Shown here in pieces: positions 25,933 through 38,286 of a DNA stretch of 64,000 nt. The DNA comes from Micromussa lordhowensis. Lineage: Eukaryota; Cnidaria; Anthozoa; Scleractinia; Lobophylliidae. Numbering within the stretch: the first letter of the stretch is position 1; every line of letters begins with the position of its first letter. The DNA is taken from the NCBI GenBank assembly GCA_964020085.1, contig CAXHUQ010001446.1:23001-87000 (forward strand), in the 5' to 3' direction. The position numbers and the translations under genes were made by a program. The notes below the pieces were generated by a model. The model worked only from the letters and a program-made list of their open reading frames with translations. It was not told the origin of the DNA and did not search any database.

Positions 25933-25945
25933 CAGCTTTAAGCTG
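25933..25945 (+). other. 9-bp deletion inside the CAGCTT/AAGCTG inverted repeat
   Basis: The site reads CAGCTTTAAGCTG. Nine of the ten loop bases are gone, so the two stem arms are separated by one T. This shortens the monomer at 25,774 to 361 bp. Confidence 0.85.
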
Positions 25946-26134
25946 TAAAAAATTGAAACTGACCAATTTGACGTAAAATATCGATTATGGCTAAAAACAC
26001 AGTTTTCGCTTCTGTAAGATGTTGAGACTACAAAATGTACATTGAGCCAAATTGGACCTAAAATGTTGTTTCAAACATTTAAAGTCTAATTTGGTTGGAA
26101 GGGCTTTTTCTATTCTTAACATCTTTCAGCGAAA

Positions 26135-28734
26135 CTGTGCTGTACAGACTTGGATCTGCATCTTTTAGGCAAATTTTACGTGAAATGTCGATTATGTTTA
26201 AAAAACACAGTTTTGGGTCCTGCAGATGTAAAGACTTTAAAAAGCACTTTTCAATCAAATCAGACATCAAATGGCGATTTGGCTCAAAAACACAGCTTTG
26301 GCTGCTGTAAAATGTAAAAAATTGAAACTGACCAATTTGACGTGAAATGTCGATTATGGCTGAAAACACAGTTTTCGCTTCTGTAAGATGTTAAGACTAC
26401 AAAATATACTTTGCAGTCAAATTGGACCTAAAATGTTGTTTTATACCTTTGACGTTTAATTTGTATGGAAAGCCCGTTTTCTATTCTTAACATCTTTAAG
26501 CGAAACTGTGCTGTACAGACTTGGATCTGCATCTTTTAGGCAAATTTTACGTGAAATGTTGATTATGTCTCAAAAACACAGTTTTGGGTTCTGCAGATGT
26601 AAAGACTGGAAAAAGCACTTTTCAATCAAATCAGACATCAAATGGCGATTTTGGCTCAAAAACACAGCTTTGGCTGTTGTAAGCTGTAAAAAATTGAAAG
26701 TGACCAATTTGACGTGAAATGTCGATTATGGCTGAAAACACAGTTTTCGCTTCTGTAAGATGTTAAGACTACAAAGTATACTTTGCAACCAAATTGGACC
26801 TAAAATGTTGTTTCATAAATTTAACGTCTAATTTGATTGGAAAGCGCTTTTTCCATTCTTAACATCTTTCAGCGAAACTGTGCTGTACAGACTTGGATCT
26901 GCATCTTTTAGGCACATTTTACGTGAAATGTCGATTATGTTTAAAAAAACACAGTTTTGGGTTCTGCAGATGTAAAGACTGGAAAAAGCACCTTTCAATC
27001 AAATCAGACATCAAATGGCGATTTTGGCTCAAAAACACAGCTTTGCCTGTTGTAAGCTGTAAAAAATTGAAACTGACCAATTTGACGTAAAATGTCGATT
27101 ATGGCTAAAAACACAGTTTTCGCTTCTGTAAGATGTTGAGACTACAAAATATCGATTGAGCCAAATTGAACCTAAAATGTTGTTTCATACATTTAAAGTC
27201 TAATTTGGTTGGAAGGGCTTTTTCTATTCTTAACATCTTTCAGCGAAACTGTGCTGTACAGACTTGGATCTGCATCTTTTAGGCAAATTTTACGTGAAAT
27301 GTCGATTATGTTTAAAAAACACAGTTTTGGGTTCTGCAGATGTAAAGACCTGAAAAAGCACCTTTCAATCAAATCAGACATCAAATGGCGATTTTGGCTC
27401 AAAAACACAGCTTTGGCTGTTGTAAGCTGTAAAAAATTGAAAGTGACCAATTTGACGTGAAATGTCGATTATGGCTGAAAACACAGTTTTCGCTTCTGTA
27501 AGATGTTAAGACTACAAAATATACTTTGCAGCCAAATTGGACCTAAAATGTTGTTTTATACCTTTGGCGTTTAATTTGTATGGAAAGCCCGTTTTTTATT
27601 CTTAACATCTTTAAGCGAAACTGTGCTTTACAGACTTGGATCTGCATCTTTTAGGCAAATTTTACGTGAAATGTTGATTACGTCTCACAAACACAGTTTT
27701 GGGTTCTGCAGATGTAAAGACCTGAAAAAGCACCTTTTAATCAAATCAGACATCAAATGGCGATTTTGGCTCAAAAACACAGCTTTGGCTGTTGTAAGCT
27801 GTAAAAAATTGAAAGTGACCAATTTGACGTAAAATGTCGATTATGGCTAAAAACACAGTTTTCGCTTCTGTAAGATGTTGAGATTACAAAATATACATTG
27901 AGCCAAATTGAACCTAAAATGTTGTTTCATACATTTAAAGTCTAATTTGATTGGAAAGCGCTTTTTCCATTCTTAACATCTTTCAGCGAAACTGTGCTGA
28001 ACAGACTTGGATCTGCATCTTTTAGGCAAATTTTACGTGAAATGTCGATTATGTTTAAAAAACACAGTTTTGGGTTCTGCAGATGTAAAGACTGGAAAAA
28101 GCACTTTTCAATCAAATCAGATATCAAATGGCGATTTTGGCTCAAAAACACAGCTTTGGCTGTTGTAAGCTGTAAAAAATTGAAAGTGACCAATTTGACG
28201 TGAAATGTCGATTATGGCTGAAAACACAGTTTTCGCTTCTGTAAGATGTTAAGACTACAAAATATACTTTGCAGCCAAATTGGACCTAAAATGTTGTTTT
28301 ATACGTTTGACGTTTAATTTGATTGGAAAGCCCGTTTTCCATTCTTAACATGTTTAAGCGAAACTGTGCTTTACAGACTTGGATCTGCATCTTTTAGGCA
28401 CATTTTACGTGAAATGTTGATTTATGACTCAAAAACACAGTTTTGGGTTCTGGAGATGTAAAGACTGGAAAAAGCACCTTTCAATCAAATCAGACATCAA
28501 ATGGCGATTTTGGCTCAAAAACACAGCTTTGGCTGTTGTAAGCTGTAAAAACTTGAAACTGACCAATTTGACGTAAAATGTCGATTATGGCTAAAAACAC
28601 AGTTTTCGCTTCTGTAAGATGTTGAGACTACAAAATGTACATTGAGCCAAATTGGACCTAAAATGTTGTTTCAAACATTTAAAGTCTAATTTGGTTGGAA
28701 GGGCTTTTTCTATTCTTAACATCTTTCAGCGAAA
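26135..28734 (+). repeat. Seven-monomer HOR unit (2,600 bp), macro-copy 1
   Basis: The unit restarts at 28,735 with the same order of variants: GGCGATTTGGCTC (one T fewer than usual), CATAAATTTAACG, TTTGCCTGTTG, ATATCGATTGAGCC, CTTTGGCG and ATTACGTCTC. The rare variants make this a clear HOR and not a chance alignment. Confidence 0.8.
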
Positions 28735-31706
28735 CTGTGCTGTACAGACTTGGATCTGCATCTTTTAGGCAAATTTTACGTGAAATGTCGATTATGTTTA
28801 AAAAACACAGTTTTGGGTTCTGCAGATGTAAAGACTTTAAAAAGCACTTTTCAATCAAATCAGACATCAAATGGCGATTTGGCTCAAAAACACAGCTTTG
28901 GCTGCTGTAAAATGTAAAAAATTGAAACTGACCAATTTGACGTGAAATGTCGATTATGGCTGAAAACACAGTTTTCGCTTCTGTAAGATGTTAAGACTAC
29001 AAAATATACTTTGCAGTCAAATTGGACCTAAAATGTTGTTTTATACCTTTGACGTTTAATTTGTATGGAAAGCCCGTTTTCTATTCTTAACATCTTTAAG
29101 CGAAACTGTGCTGTACAGACTTGGATCTGCATCTTTTAGGCAAATTTTACGTGAAATGTTGATTATGTCTCAAAAACACAGTTTTGGGTTCTGCAGATGT
29201 AAAGACTGGAAAAAGCACTTTTCAATCAAATCAGACATCAAATGGCGATTTTGGCTCAAAAACACAGCTTTGGCTGTTGTAAGCTGTAAAAAATTGAAAG
29301 TGACCAATTTGACGTGAAATGTCGATTATGGCTGAAAACACAGTTTTCGCTTCTGTAAGATGTTAAGACTACAAAGTATACTTTGCAACCAAATTGGACC
29401 TAAAATGTTGTTTCATAAATTTAACGTCTAATTTGATTGGAAAGCGCTTTTTCCATTCTTAACATCTTTCAGCGAAACTGTGCTGTACAGACTTGGATCT
29501 GCATCTTTTAGGCACATTTTACGTGAAATGTCGATTATGTTTAAAAAAACACAGTTTTGGGTTCTGCAGATGTAAAGACTGGAAAAAGCACCTTTCAATC
29601 AAATCAGACATCAAATGGCGATTTTGGCTCAAAAACACAGCTTTGCCTGTTGTAAGCTGTAAAAAATTGAAACTGACCAATTTGACGTAAAATGTCGATT
29701 ATGGCTAAAAACACAGTTTTCGCTTCTGTAAGATGTTGAGACTACAAAATATCGATTGAGCCAAATTGAACCTAAAATGTTGTTTCATACATTTAAAGTC
29801 TAATTTGGTTGGAAGGGCTTTTTCTATTCTTAACATCTTTCAGCGAAACTGTGCTGTACAGACTTGGATCTGCATCTTTTAGGCAAATTTTACGTGAAAT
29901 GTCGATTATGTTTAAAAAACACAGTTTTGGGTTCTGCAGATGTAAAGACCTGAAAAAGCACCTTTCAATCAAATCAGACATCAAATGGCGATTTTGGCTC
30001 AAAAACACAGCTTTGGCTGTTGTAAGCTGTAAAAAATTGAAAGTGACCAATTTGACGTGAAATGTCGATTATGGCTGAAAACACAGTTTTCGCTTCTGTA
30101 AGATGTTAAGACTACAAAATATACTTTGCAGCCAAATTGGACCTAAAATGTTGTTTTATACCTTTGGCGTTTAATTTGTATGGAAAGCCCGTTTTTTATT
30201 CTTAACATCTTTAAGCGAAACTGTGCTTTACAGACTTGGATCTGCATCTTTTAGGCAAATTTTACGTGAAATGTTGATTACGTCTCACAAACACAGTTTT
30301 GGGTTCTGCAGATGTAAAGACCTGAAAAAGCACCTTTCAATCAAATCAGACATCAAATGGCGATTTTGGCTCAAAAACACAGCTTTGGCTGTTGTAAGTT
30401 GTAAAAAATTGAAAGTGACCAATTTGACGTGAAATGTCGATTATGGCTGAAAACACAGTTTTCGCTTCTGTAAGATGTTAAGACTACAAAATATACTTTG
30501 CAGCCAAATTGGACCTAAAATGTTGTTTTATACCTTTGGCGTTTAATTTGTATGGAAAGCCCGTTTTTTATTCTTAACATCTTTAAGCGAAACTGTGCTT
30601 TACAGACTTGGATCTGCATCTTTTAGGCAAATTTTACGTGAAATGTTGATTACGTCTCACAAACACAGTTTTGGGTTCTGCAGATGTAAAGACCTGAAAA
30701 AGCACCTTTTAATCAAATCAGACATCAAATGGCGATTTTGGCTCAAAAACACAGCTTTGGCTGTTGTAAGCTGTAAAAAATTGAAAGTGACCAATTTGAC
30801 GTAAAATGTCGATTATGGCTAAAAACACAGTTTTCGCTTCTGTAAGATGTTGAGATTACAAAATATACATTGAGCCAAATTGAACCTAAAATGTTGTTTC
30901 ATACATTTAAAGTCTAATTTGATTGGAAAGCGCTTTTTCCATTCTTAACATCTTTCAGCGAAACTGTGCTGAACAGACTTGGATCTGCATCTTTTAGGCA
31001 AATTTTACGTGAAATGTCGATTATGTTTAAAAAACACAGTTTTGGGTTCTGCAGATGTAAAGACTGGAAAAAGCACTTTTCAATCAAATCAGATATCAAA
31101 TGGCGATTTTGGCTCAAAAACACAGCTTTGGCTGTTGTAAGCTGTAAAAAATTGAAAGTGACCAATTTGACGTGAAATGTCGATTATGGCTGAAAACACA
31201 GTTTTCGCTTCTGTAAGATGTTAAGACTACAAAATATACTTTGCAGCCAAATTGGACCTAAAATGTTGTTTTATACGTTTGACGTTTAATTTGATTGGAA
31301 AGCCCGTTTTCCATTCTTAACATGTTTAAGCGAAACTGTGCTTTACAGACTTGGATCTGCATCTTTTAGGCACATTTTACGTGAAATGTTGATTTATGAC
31401 TCAAAAACACAGTTTTGGGTTCTGGAGATGTAAAGACTGGAAAAAGCACCTTTCAATCAAATCAGACATCAAATGGCGATTTTGGCTCAAAAACACAGCT
31501 TTGGCTGTTGTAAGCTGTAAAAACTTGAAACTGACCAATTTGACGTAAAATGTCGATTATGGCTAAAAACACAGTTTTCGCTTCTGTAAGATGTTGAGTC
31601 TACAAAATGTACATTGAGCCAAATTGGACCTAAAATGTTGTTTCAAACATTTAAAGTCTAATTTGGTTGGAAGGGCTTTTTCTATTCTTAACATCTTTCA
31701 GCGAAA
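28735..31706 (+). repeat. Eight-monomer version of the same HOR (2,972 bp)
   Basis: It matches 26,135-28,734 but contains one additional CTTTGGCG/ATTACGTCTC monomer: 30,221 and 30,593 are near-identical neighbours. The first has CACCTTTCAATC and GTAAGTTGT; the second has CACCTTTTAATC, as at 27,621. Confidence 0.8.
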
Positions 31707-34678
31707 CTGTGCTGTACAGACTTGGATCTGCATCTTTTAGGCAAATTTTACGTGAAATGTCGATTATGTTTAAAAAACACAGTTTTGGGTTCTGCAGATG
31801 TAAAGACTGGAAAAAGCATTTTTTAATCAAATCAGATATCAAGTGGCGATTTTGGCTCAAAAACACAGCTTTGGCTGTTGTAAGCTGTAAAAAATTGAAA
31901 GTGACCAATTTGACGTGAAATGTCGATTATGGCTGAAAACACAGTTTTCGCTTCTGTAAGATGTTAAGACTACAAAATATACTTTGCAGCCAAATTGGAC
32001 CTAAAATGTTATTTTATACCTTTGACGTTTAATTTGTATGGAAAGCCCGTTTTCTATTCTTAACATGTTTAAGCGAAACTGTGCTGTACAGACTTGGATC
32101 TGCATCTTTTAGGCAAATTTTACCTGAAATGTTGATTATGTCTCACAAACACAGTTTTGGGTTCTGGAGATGTAAAGACCTGAAAAAGCACCTTTCAATC
32201 AAATCAGACATCAAATGGCGATTTTGGCTCAAAAACACAGCTTTGGCTGTTGTAAGCTGTAAAAAATTGAAAGTGACCAAGTTGACGTGAAATGTCGATT
32301 ATGGCTGAAAACACAGTTTTCGCTTCTGTATGATGTTAAGACTATAAAATATACTTTGCTGCCAAATTGGACCTAAAATGTTGTTTTATACCTTTGACGT
32401 TTAATTTGTATGGAAAGCCCGTTTTCTATTCTTAACATCTTTCAGCGAAACTGTGCTGTACAGACTTGGATCTGCATCTTTTAGGCAAATTTTACGTGAA
32501 ATGTTGATTATGTCTCAAAAACACAGTTTTGGGTTCTGCAGATGTAAAGACTGGAAAAAGCATTTTTCAATCAAATCAGACATCAAATGGCGATTTTGGC
32601 TCAAAAACACAGCTTTGGCTGTTGTAAGCTGTAAAAAATTGAAAGTGACCAATTTGACGTGAAATGTCGATTATGGCTGAAAACACAGTTTTCGCTTCTG
32701 TAAGATGTTAAGACTACAAAATATACTTTGCAGCCAAATTGGACCTAAAATGTTGTTTTATACGTTTCATCTTTAATTTGATTGGAAAGCCCGTTTTCCA
32801 TTCTTAACATGTTTAAGCGAAACTGTGCTTTACAGACTTGGATCTGCATCTTTTAGGCAAATTTTACGTGAAATGTCGATTATGTTTAAAAAACACAGTT
32901 TTGGGTTCTGCAGATGTAAAGACTTTAAAAAGCACTTTTCAATCAAATCAGACATCAAATGGCGATTTTGGCTCAAAAACACAGCTTTGGCTGTTGTAAG
33001 CTGTAAAAAATTGAAAGTGACCAATTTGACGTAAAATGTCGATTATGGCTAAAAACACAGTTTTCGCTTCTGTAAGATGTTGAGACTATAAAATATACAT
33101 TGAGCCAAATTGGACCTAAAATGTTGTTTCATACATTCAAAGTCTAATTGGATTGGAAAGCGCTTTTTCCATTCTTAACATCTTTCAGCGAAACTGTGCT
33201 GTACAGACTTGGATCTGCATCTTTTAGGCACATTTTACGTGAAATGTTGATTTATGACTCAAAAACACAGTTTTGTGTTCTGGAGATGTAAAGACTGGAA
33301 AAAGCACCTTTCAATCAAATCAGACATCAGATGGCGATTTTGGCTCAAAAACACAGCTTTGGCTGTTGTAAGCTGTAAAAAATTGAAACTGACCAATTTG
33401 ACGTAAAATGTCGATTATGGCTAAAAACACAGTTTTCGCTTCTGTAAGATGTTGAGACTACAAAATATACATTGAGCCAAATTGAACCTAAAATGTTGTT
33501 TCATACATTTAAAGTCTAATTTTGTTGGAAGGGCTTTTTCTATTCTTAACATCTTTCAGCGAAACTGTGCTGTACAGACTTGGATCTGCATCTTTTAGGC
33601 AAATTTTACGTGAAATGTCGATTATGTTTAAAAAACACAGTTTTGGGTTCTGCAGATGTAAAGACTTTAAAAAGCACTTTTCAATCAAATCAGACATCAA
33701 ATGGCGATTTTGGCTCAAAAACACAGCTTTGGCTGCTGTAAAATGTAAAAAATTGAAACTGACCAATTTGACGTGAAATGTCGATTATGGCTGAAAACAC
33801 AGTTTTCGCTTCTGTAAGATGTTAAGACTACAAAATATACTTTGCAGCCAAATTGGACCTAAAATGTTGTTTTATACCTTTGACGTTTAATTTGTATGGA
33901 AAGCCCGTTTTCTATTCTTAACATCTTTAAGCGAAACTGTGCTGTACAGACTTGGATCTGCATCTTTTAGGCAAATTTTACGTGAAATGTTGATTATGTC
34001 TCACAAACACAGTTTTGGGTTCTGGAGATGTAAAGACCTGAAAAAGCACCTTTCAATCAAATCAGACATCAAATGGCGATTTTGGCTCAAAAACACAGCT
34101 TTGGCTGTTGTAAGCTGTAAAAACTTGAAACTGACCAATTTGACGTAAAATGTCGATTATGGCTAAAAACACAGTTTTCGCTTCTGTAAGATGTTGAGAC
34201 TACAAAATGTACATTGAGCCAAATTGGACCTAAAATGTTGTTTCAAACATTTAAAGTCTAATTTGGTTGGAAGGGCTTTTTCTATTCTTAACATCTTTCA
34301 GCGAAACTGTGCTGTACAGACTTGGATCTGCATCTTTTAGGCAAATTTTACGTGAAATGTCGATTATGTTTAAAAAACCCAGTTTTGGGTTCTGCAGATG
34401 TAAAGACTGGAAAAAGCACTTTTCAATCAAATCAGATATCAAATGGCGATTTTGGCTCAAAAACACAGCTTTGGCTGTTGTAAGCTGTAAAAAATTGAAA
34501 GTGACCAATTTGACGTGAAATGTCGATTATGGCTGAAAACACAGTTTTCGCTTCTGTAAGATGTTAAGACTACAAAATATACTTTGCAGCCAAATTGGAC
34601 CTAAAATGTTATTTTATACCTTTGACGTTTAATTTGTATGGAAAGCCCGTTTTCTATTCTTAACATGTTTAAGCGAAA

Positions 34679-35422
34679 CTGTGCTGTACAGACTTGGATC
34701 TGCATCTTTTAGGCAAATTTTACGTGAAATGTTGATTATGTCTCACAAACACAGTTTTGGGTTCTGGAGATGTAAAGACCTGAAAAAGCACCTTTCAATC
34801 AAATCAGACATCAAATGGCGATTTTGGCTCAAAAACACAGCTTTGGCTGTTGTAAGCTGTAAAAAATTGAAAGTGACCAAGTTGACGTGAAATGTCGATT
34901 ATGGCTGAAAACACAGTTTTCGCTTCTGTATGATGTTAAGACTACAAAATATACTTTGCAGCCAAATTGGACCTAAAATGTTATTTTATACCTTTGACGT
35001 TTAATTTGTATGGAAAGCCCGTTTTCTATTCTTAACATGTTTAAGCGAAACTGTGCTGTACAGACTTGGATCTGCATCTTTTAGGCAAATTTTACGTGAA
35101 ATGTTGATTATGTCTCACAAACACAGTTTTGGGTTCTGGAGATGTAAAGACCTGAAAAAGCACCTTTCAATCAAATCAGACATCAAATGGCGATTTTGGC
35201 TCAAAAACACAGCTTTGGCTGTTGTAAGCTGTAAAAAATTGAAAGTGACCAAGTTGACGTGAAATGTCGATTATGGCTGAAAACACAGTTTTCGCTTCTG
35301 TATGATGTTAAGACTACAAAATATACTTTGCAGCCAAATTGGACCTAAAATGTTGTTTTATACCTTTGACGTTTAATTTGTATGGAAAGCCCGTTTTCTA
35401 TTCTTAACATCTTTCAGCGAAA
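34679..35422 (+). repeat. Pair of near-identical adjacent monomers
   Basis: 34,679-35,050 and 35,051-35,422 share CTCACAAAC, CTGGAG, CCAAGTTGACG and CTGTATGATG. They differ mainly at the end of the linker: ATGTTATTTT with CATGTTTAAG, against ATGTTGTTTT with CATCTTTCAG. They are part of the three-monomer stretch that macro-copy 2 lacks here. Confidence 0.7.
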
Positions 35423-37023
35423 CTGTGCTGTACAGACTTGGATCTGCATCTTTTAGGCAAATTTTACGTGAAATGTTGATTATGTCTCAAAAACACAGTT
35501 TTGGGTTCTGCGGATGTAAAGACTGGAAAAAGCACTTTATAATCAAATAAGACATCAAATGGCGATTTTGGCTCAAAAACACAGCTTTGGCTGTTGTAAG
35601 CTGTAAAAAATTGAAAGTGACCAATTTGACGTGAAATGTCGATTATGGCTGAAAACACAGTTTTCGCTTCTGTAAGATGTTAAGACTACAAAATATACTT
35701 TGCAGCCAAATTGGACCTAAAATGTTGTTTTATACGTTTGACGTTTAATTTGATTGGAAAGCCCGTTTTCCATTCTTAACATGTTTAAGCGAAACTGTGC
35801 TTTACAGACTTGGATCTGCATCTTTTAGGCACATTTTACGTGAAATGTTGATTTATGACTCAAAAACACAGTTTTGGGTTCTGCAGATGTAAAGACTGGA
35901 AAAAGCACCTTTCAATCAAATCAGACATCAAATGGCGATTTTGGCTCAAAAACACAGCTTTGGCTGTTGTAAGCTGTAAAAAATTGAAACTGACCAATTT
36001 GACGTAAATGTCGATTATGGCTAAAAACACAGTTTTCGCTTCTGTAAGATGTTGAGACTATAAAATATACATTGAGCCAAATTGGACCTAAAATGTTGTT
36101 TCATACATTTAAAGTCTAATTTGATTAGATAGCCCGTTTTCCATTCTTAACATCTTTCAGCGAAACTGTGCTGTACAGACTTGGATCTGCATCTTTTAGG
36201 CACATTTTACGTGAAATGTTGATTTATGACTCAAAAACACAGTTTTGGGTTCTGGAGATGTAAAGACTGGAAAAAGCACCTTTCAATCAAATCAGACATC
36301 AAATGGCGATTTTGGCTCAAAAACACAGCTTTGGCTGTTGTAAGCTGTAAAAAATTGAAACTGACCAATTTGACGTCAAATGTCGATTATGGCTGAAAAC
36401 ACAGTTTTCGCTTCTGTAAGATGTTGACTACAAAGTATACTTTGCAACCAAATTGGACCTAAAATGTTGTTTCATACATTTAAAGTCTAATTTGGTTGGA
36501 AGGGCTTTTTCTATTCTTAACATCTTTCAGCGAAACTGTGCTGTACAGACTTGGATCTGCATCTTTTAGGCAAATTTTGCGTGAAATGTCGATTATGTTT
36601 AAAAAACACAGTTTTGGGTTCTGCAGATGTAAAGACTGGAAAAAGCACTTTTCAATCAAATCAGATATCAAATGGCGATTTTGGCTCAAAAACACAGCTT
36701 TGGCTGTTGTAAGCTGTAAAAAATTGAAAGTGACCAAATTGACGTGAAATGTCGATTATGGCTGAAAACACAGTTTTCGCTTCTGTAAGATGTTAAGACT
36801 ACAAAATATACTTTGCAGCCAAATTGGACCTAAAATGTTGTTTTATACGTTTGACGTTTAATTTGATTGGAAAGCCCGTTTTCCATTCTTAACATGTTTA
36901 AGCGAAACTGTGCTTTACAGACTTGGATCTGCATCTTTTAGGCACATTTGACGTGAAATGTTGATTTATGACTCAAAAAAACAGTTTTGGGTTCTGGAGA
37001 TGTAAAGACTGGAAAAAGCACCT

Positions 37024-37083
37024 GTCAATCAAATCAGACATCAAATGGCGATTTTGGCTCAAAAACACAGCTTTGGTTGTTTT
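37024..37083 (+). other. Junction monomer between the macro-copies
   Basis: The monomer at 36,908 begins like the end of macro-copy 2 (ACATTTGACGTG, ACTCAAAAAAACAG). It then carries CCTGTCAATC at 37,021 and TTGGTTGTTTTAAG at ~37,074. These are variants otherwise seen near 10,623 and 10,303, in different monomers. After 37,083 it follows the start of macro-copy 1. The exchange point therefore lies within about 60 bp, though conversion could blur it. Confidence 0.6.
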
Positions 37084-38024
37084 AAGCTGTAAAAAATTGA
37101 AAGTGACCAAATTGACGTGAAATGTCGATTATGGCTGAAAACACAGTTTTCGCTTCTGTAAGATGTTAAGACTACAAAATATACTTTGCAACCAAATTGG
37201 ACCTAAAATGTTGTTTCATAAATTTAAAGTCTAATTTGATTGGAAAGCGCTTTTTCCATTCTTAACATCTTCCAGCGAAACTGTGCTGTACAGACTTGGA
37301 TCTGCATCTTTTAGGCACATTTTACGTGAAATGTCGATTATGTTTAAAAAAACACAGTTTTGGGTTCTGGAGATGTAAAGAATGGAAAAAGCACATTTCA
37401 ATCAAATCAGACATCAAATGGCGATTTTGGCTCAAAAACACAGCTTTGGTTGTTTTAAGCTGTAAAAAATTGAAAGTGACCAATTTGACGTGAAATGTCG
37501 ATTATGGCTGAAAACACAGTTTTCGCTTCTGTAAGATGTTAAGACTACAAAATATACTTTGCAGCCAAATTGGACCTAAAATGTTGTTTTAAACGTTTGA
37601 CGTTTAATTTGATTGGAAAGCCCGTTTTCCATTCTTAACATGTTTAAGCGAAACTGTGCTTTACAGACTTGGATCTGCATCTTTTAGGCACATTTTACGT
37701 GAAATTTTGATTTATGACTGAAAAACACAGTTTTGGGTTCTGGAGATGTAAAGACTGGAAAAAGCACCTGTCAATCAAATCAGACATCAAATGGCGATTT
37801 TGGCTCAAAAACACAGCTTTGGCTGTTGTAAGCTGTAAAAAATTGAAACTGACCAATTTGACGTAAAATGTCGATTATGGCTAAAAACACAGTTTTCGCT
37901 TCTGTAAGATGTTGAGACTACAATATGTACATTGAGCCAAATTGGACCTAAAATGTTGTTTCAAACATTTAAAGTCTAATTTGGTTGGAAGGGCTTTTTC
38001 CATTCTTAACATCTTTCAGCGAAA

Positions 38025-38286
38025 CTGTGCTGTACAGACTTGGATCTGCATCTTTTAGGCACATTTTACGTGAAATGTCGATTATGTTTAAAAAAACACA
38101 GTTTTGGGTTCTGCAGATGTAAAGACTGGAAAAAGCGCCTTTCAATCAAATCAGACATCAAATGGCGATTTTGCCTCTAAACCACAGCTTTGGCTGTTGT
38201 AAGCTGTAAAAAATTGATGTTTTATACGTTTGACGTTTAATTTGATTGGAAAGCCCGTTTTCCATTCTTAACATGTTTAAGCGAAA
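38025..38286 (+). repeat. Truncated 262-bp monomer (macro-copy 2)
   Basis: Counterpart of 10,881 at offset 27,144, with the same GCGCC and TTGCCTCTAAACC variants and the same join. Confidence 0.9.

Larger units (their letters stand above)
9939..37050 (+). repeat. Macro-copy 1 of a 26-27 kb tandem segmental duplication
   Basis: About 27.1 kb of satellite recurs in the same order in 37,083-63,426. The left edge is placed by differences at 9,934 and 9,938 against 37,078 and 37,082; from 9,939 on the match at offset 27,144 is close. The right edge lies between 37,024 and 37,083. Relative to macro-copy 2 it has three extra blocks (five, four and three monomers) and lacks a three-monomer and a seven-monomer block. 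Confidence 0.85.
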
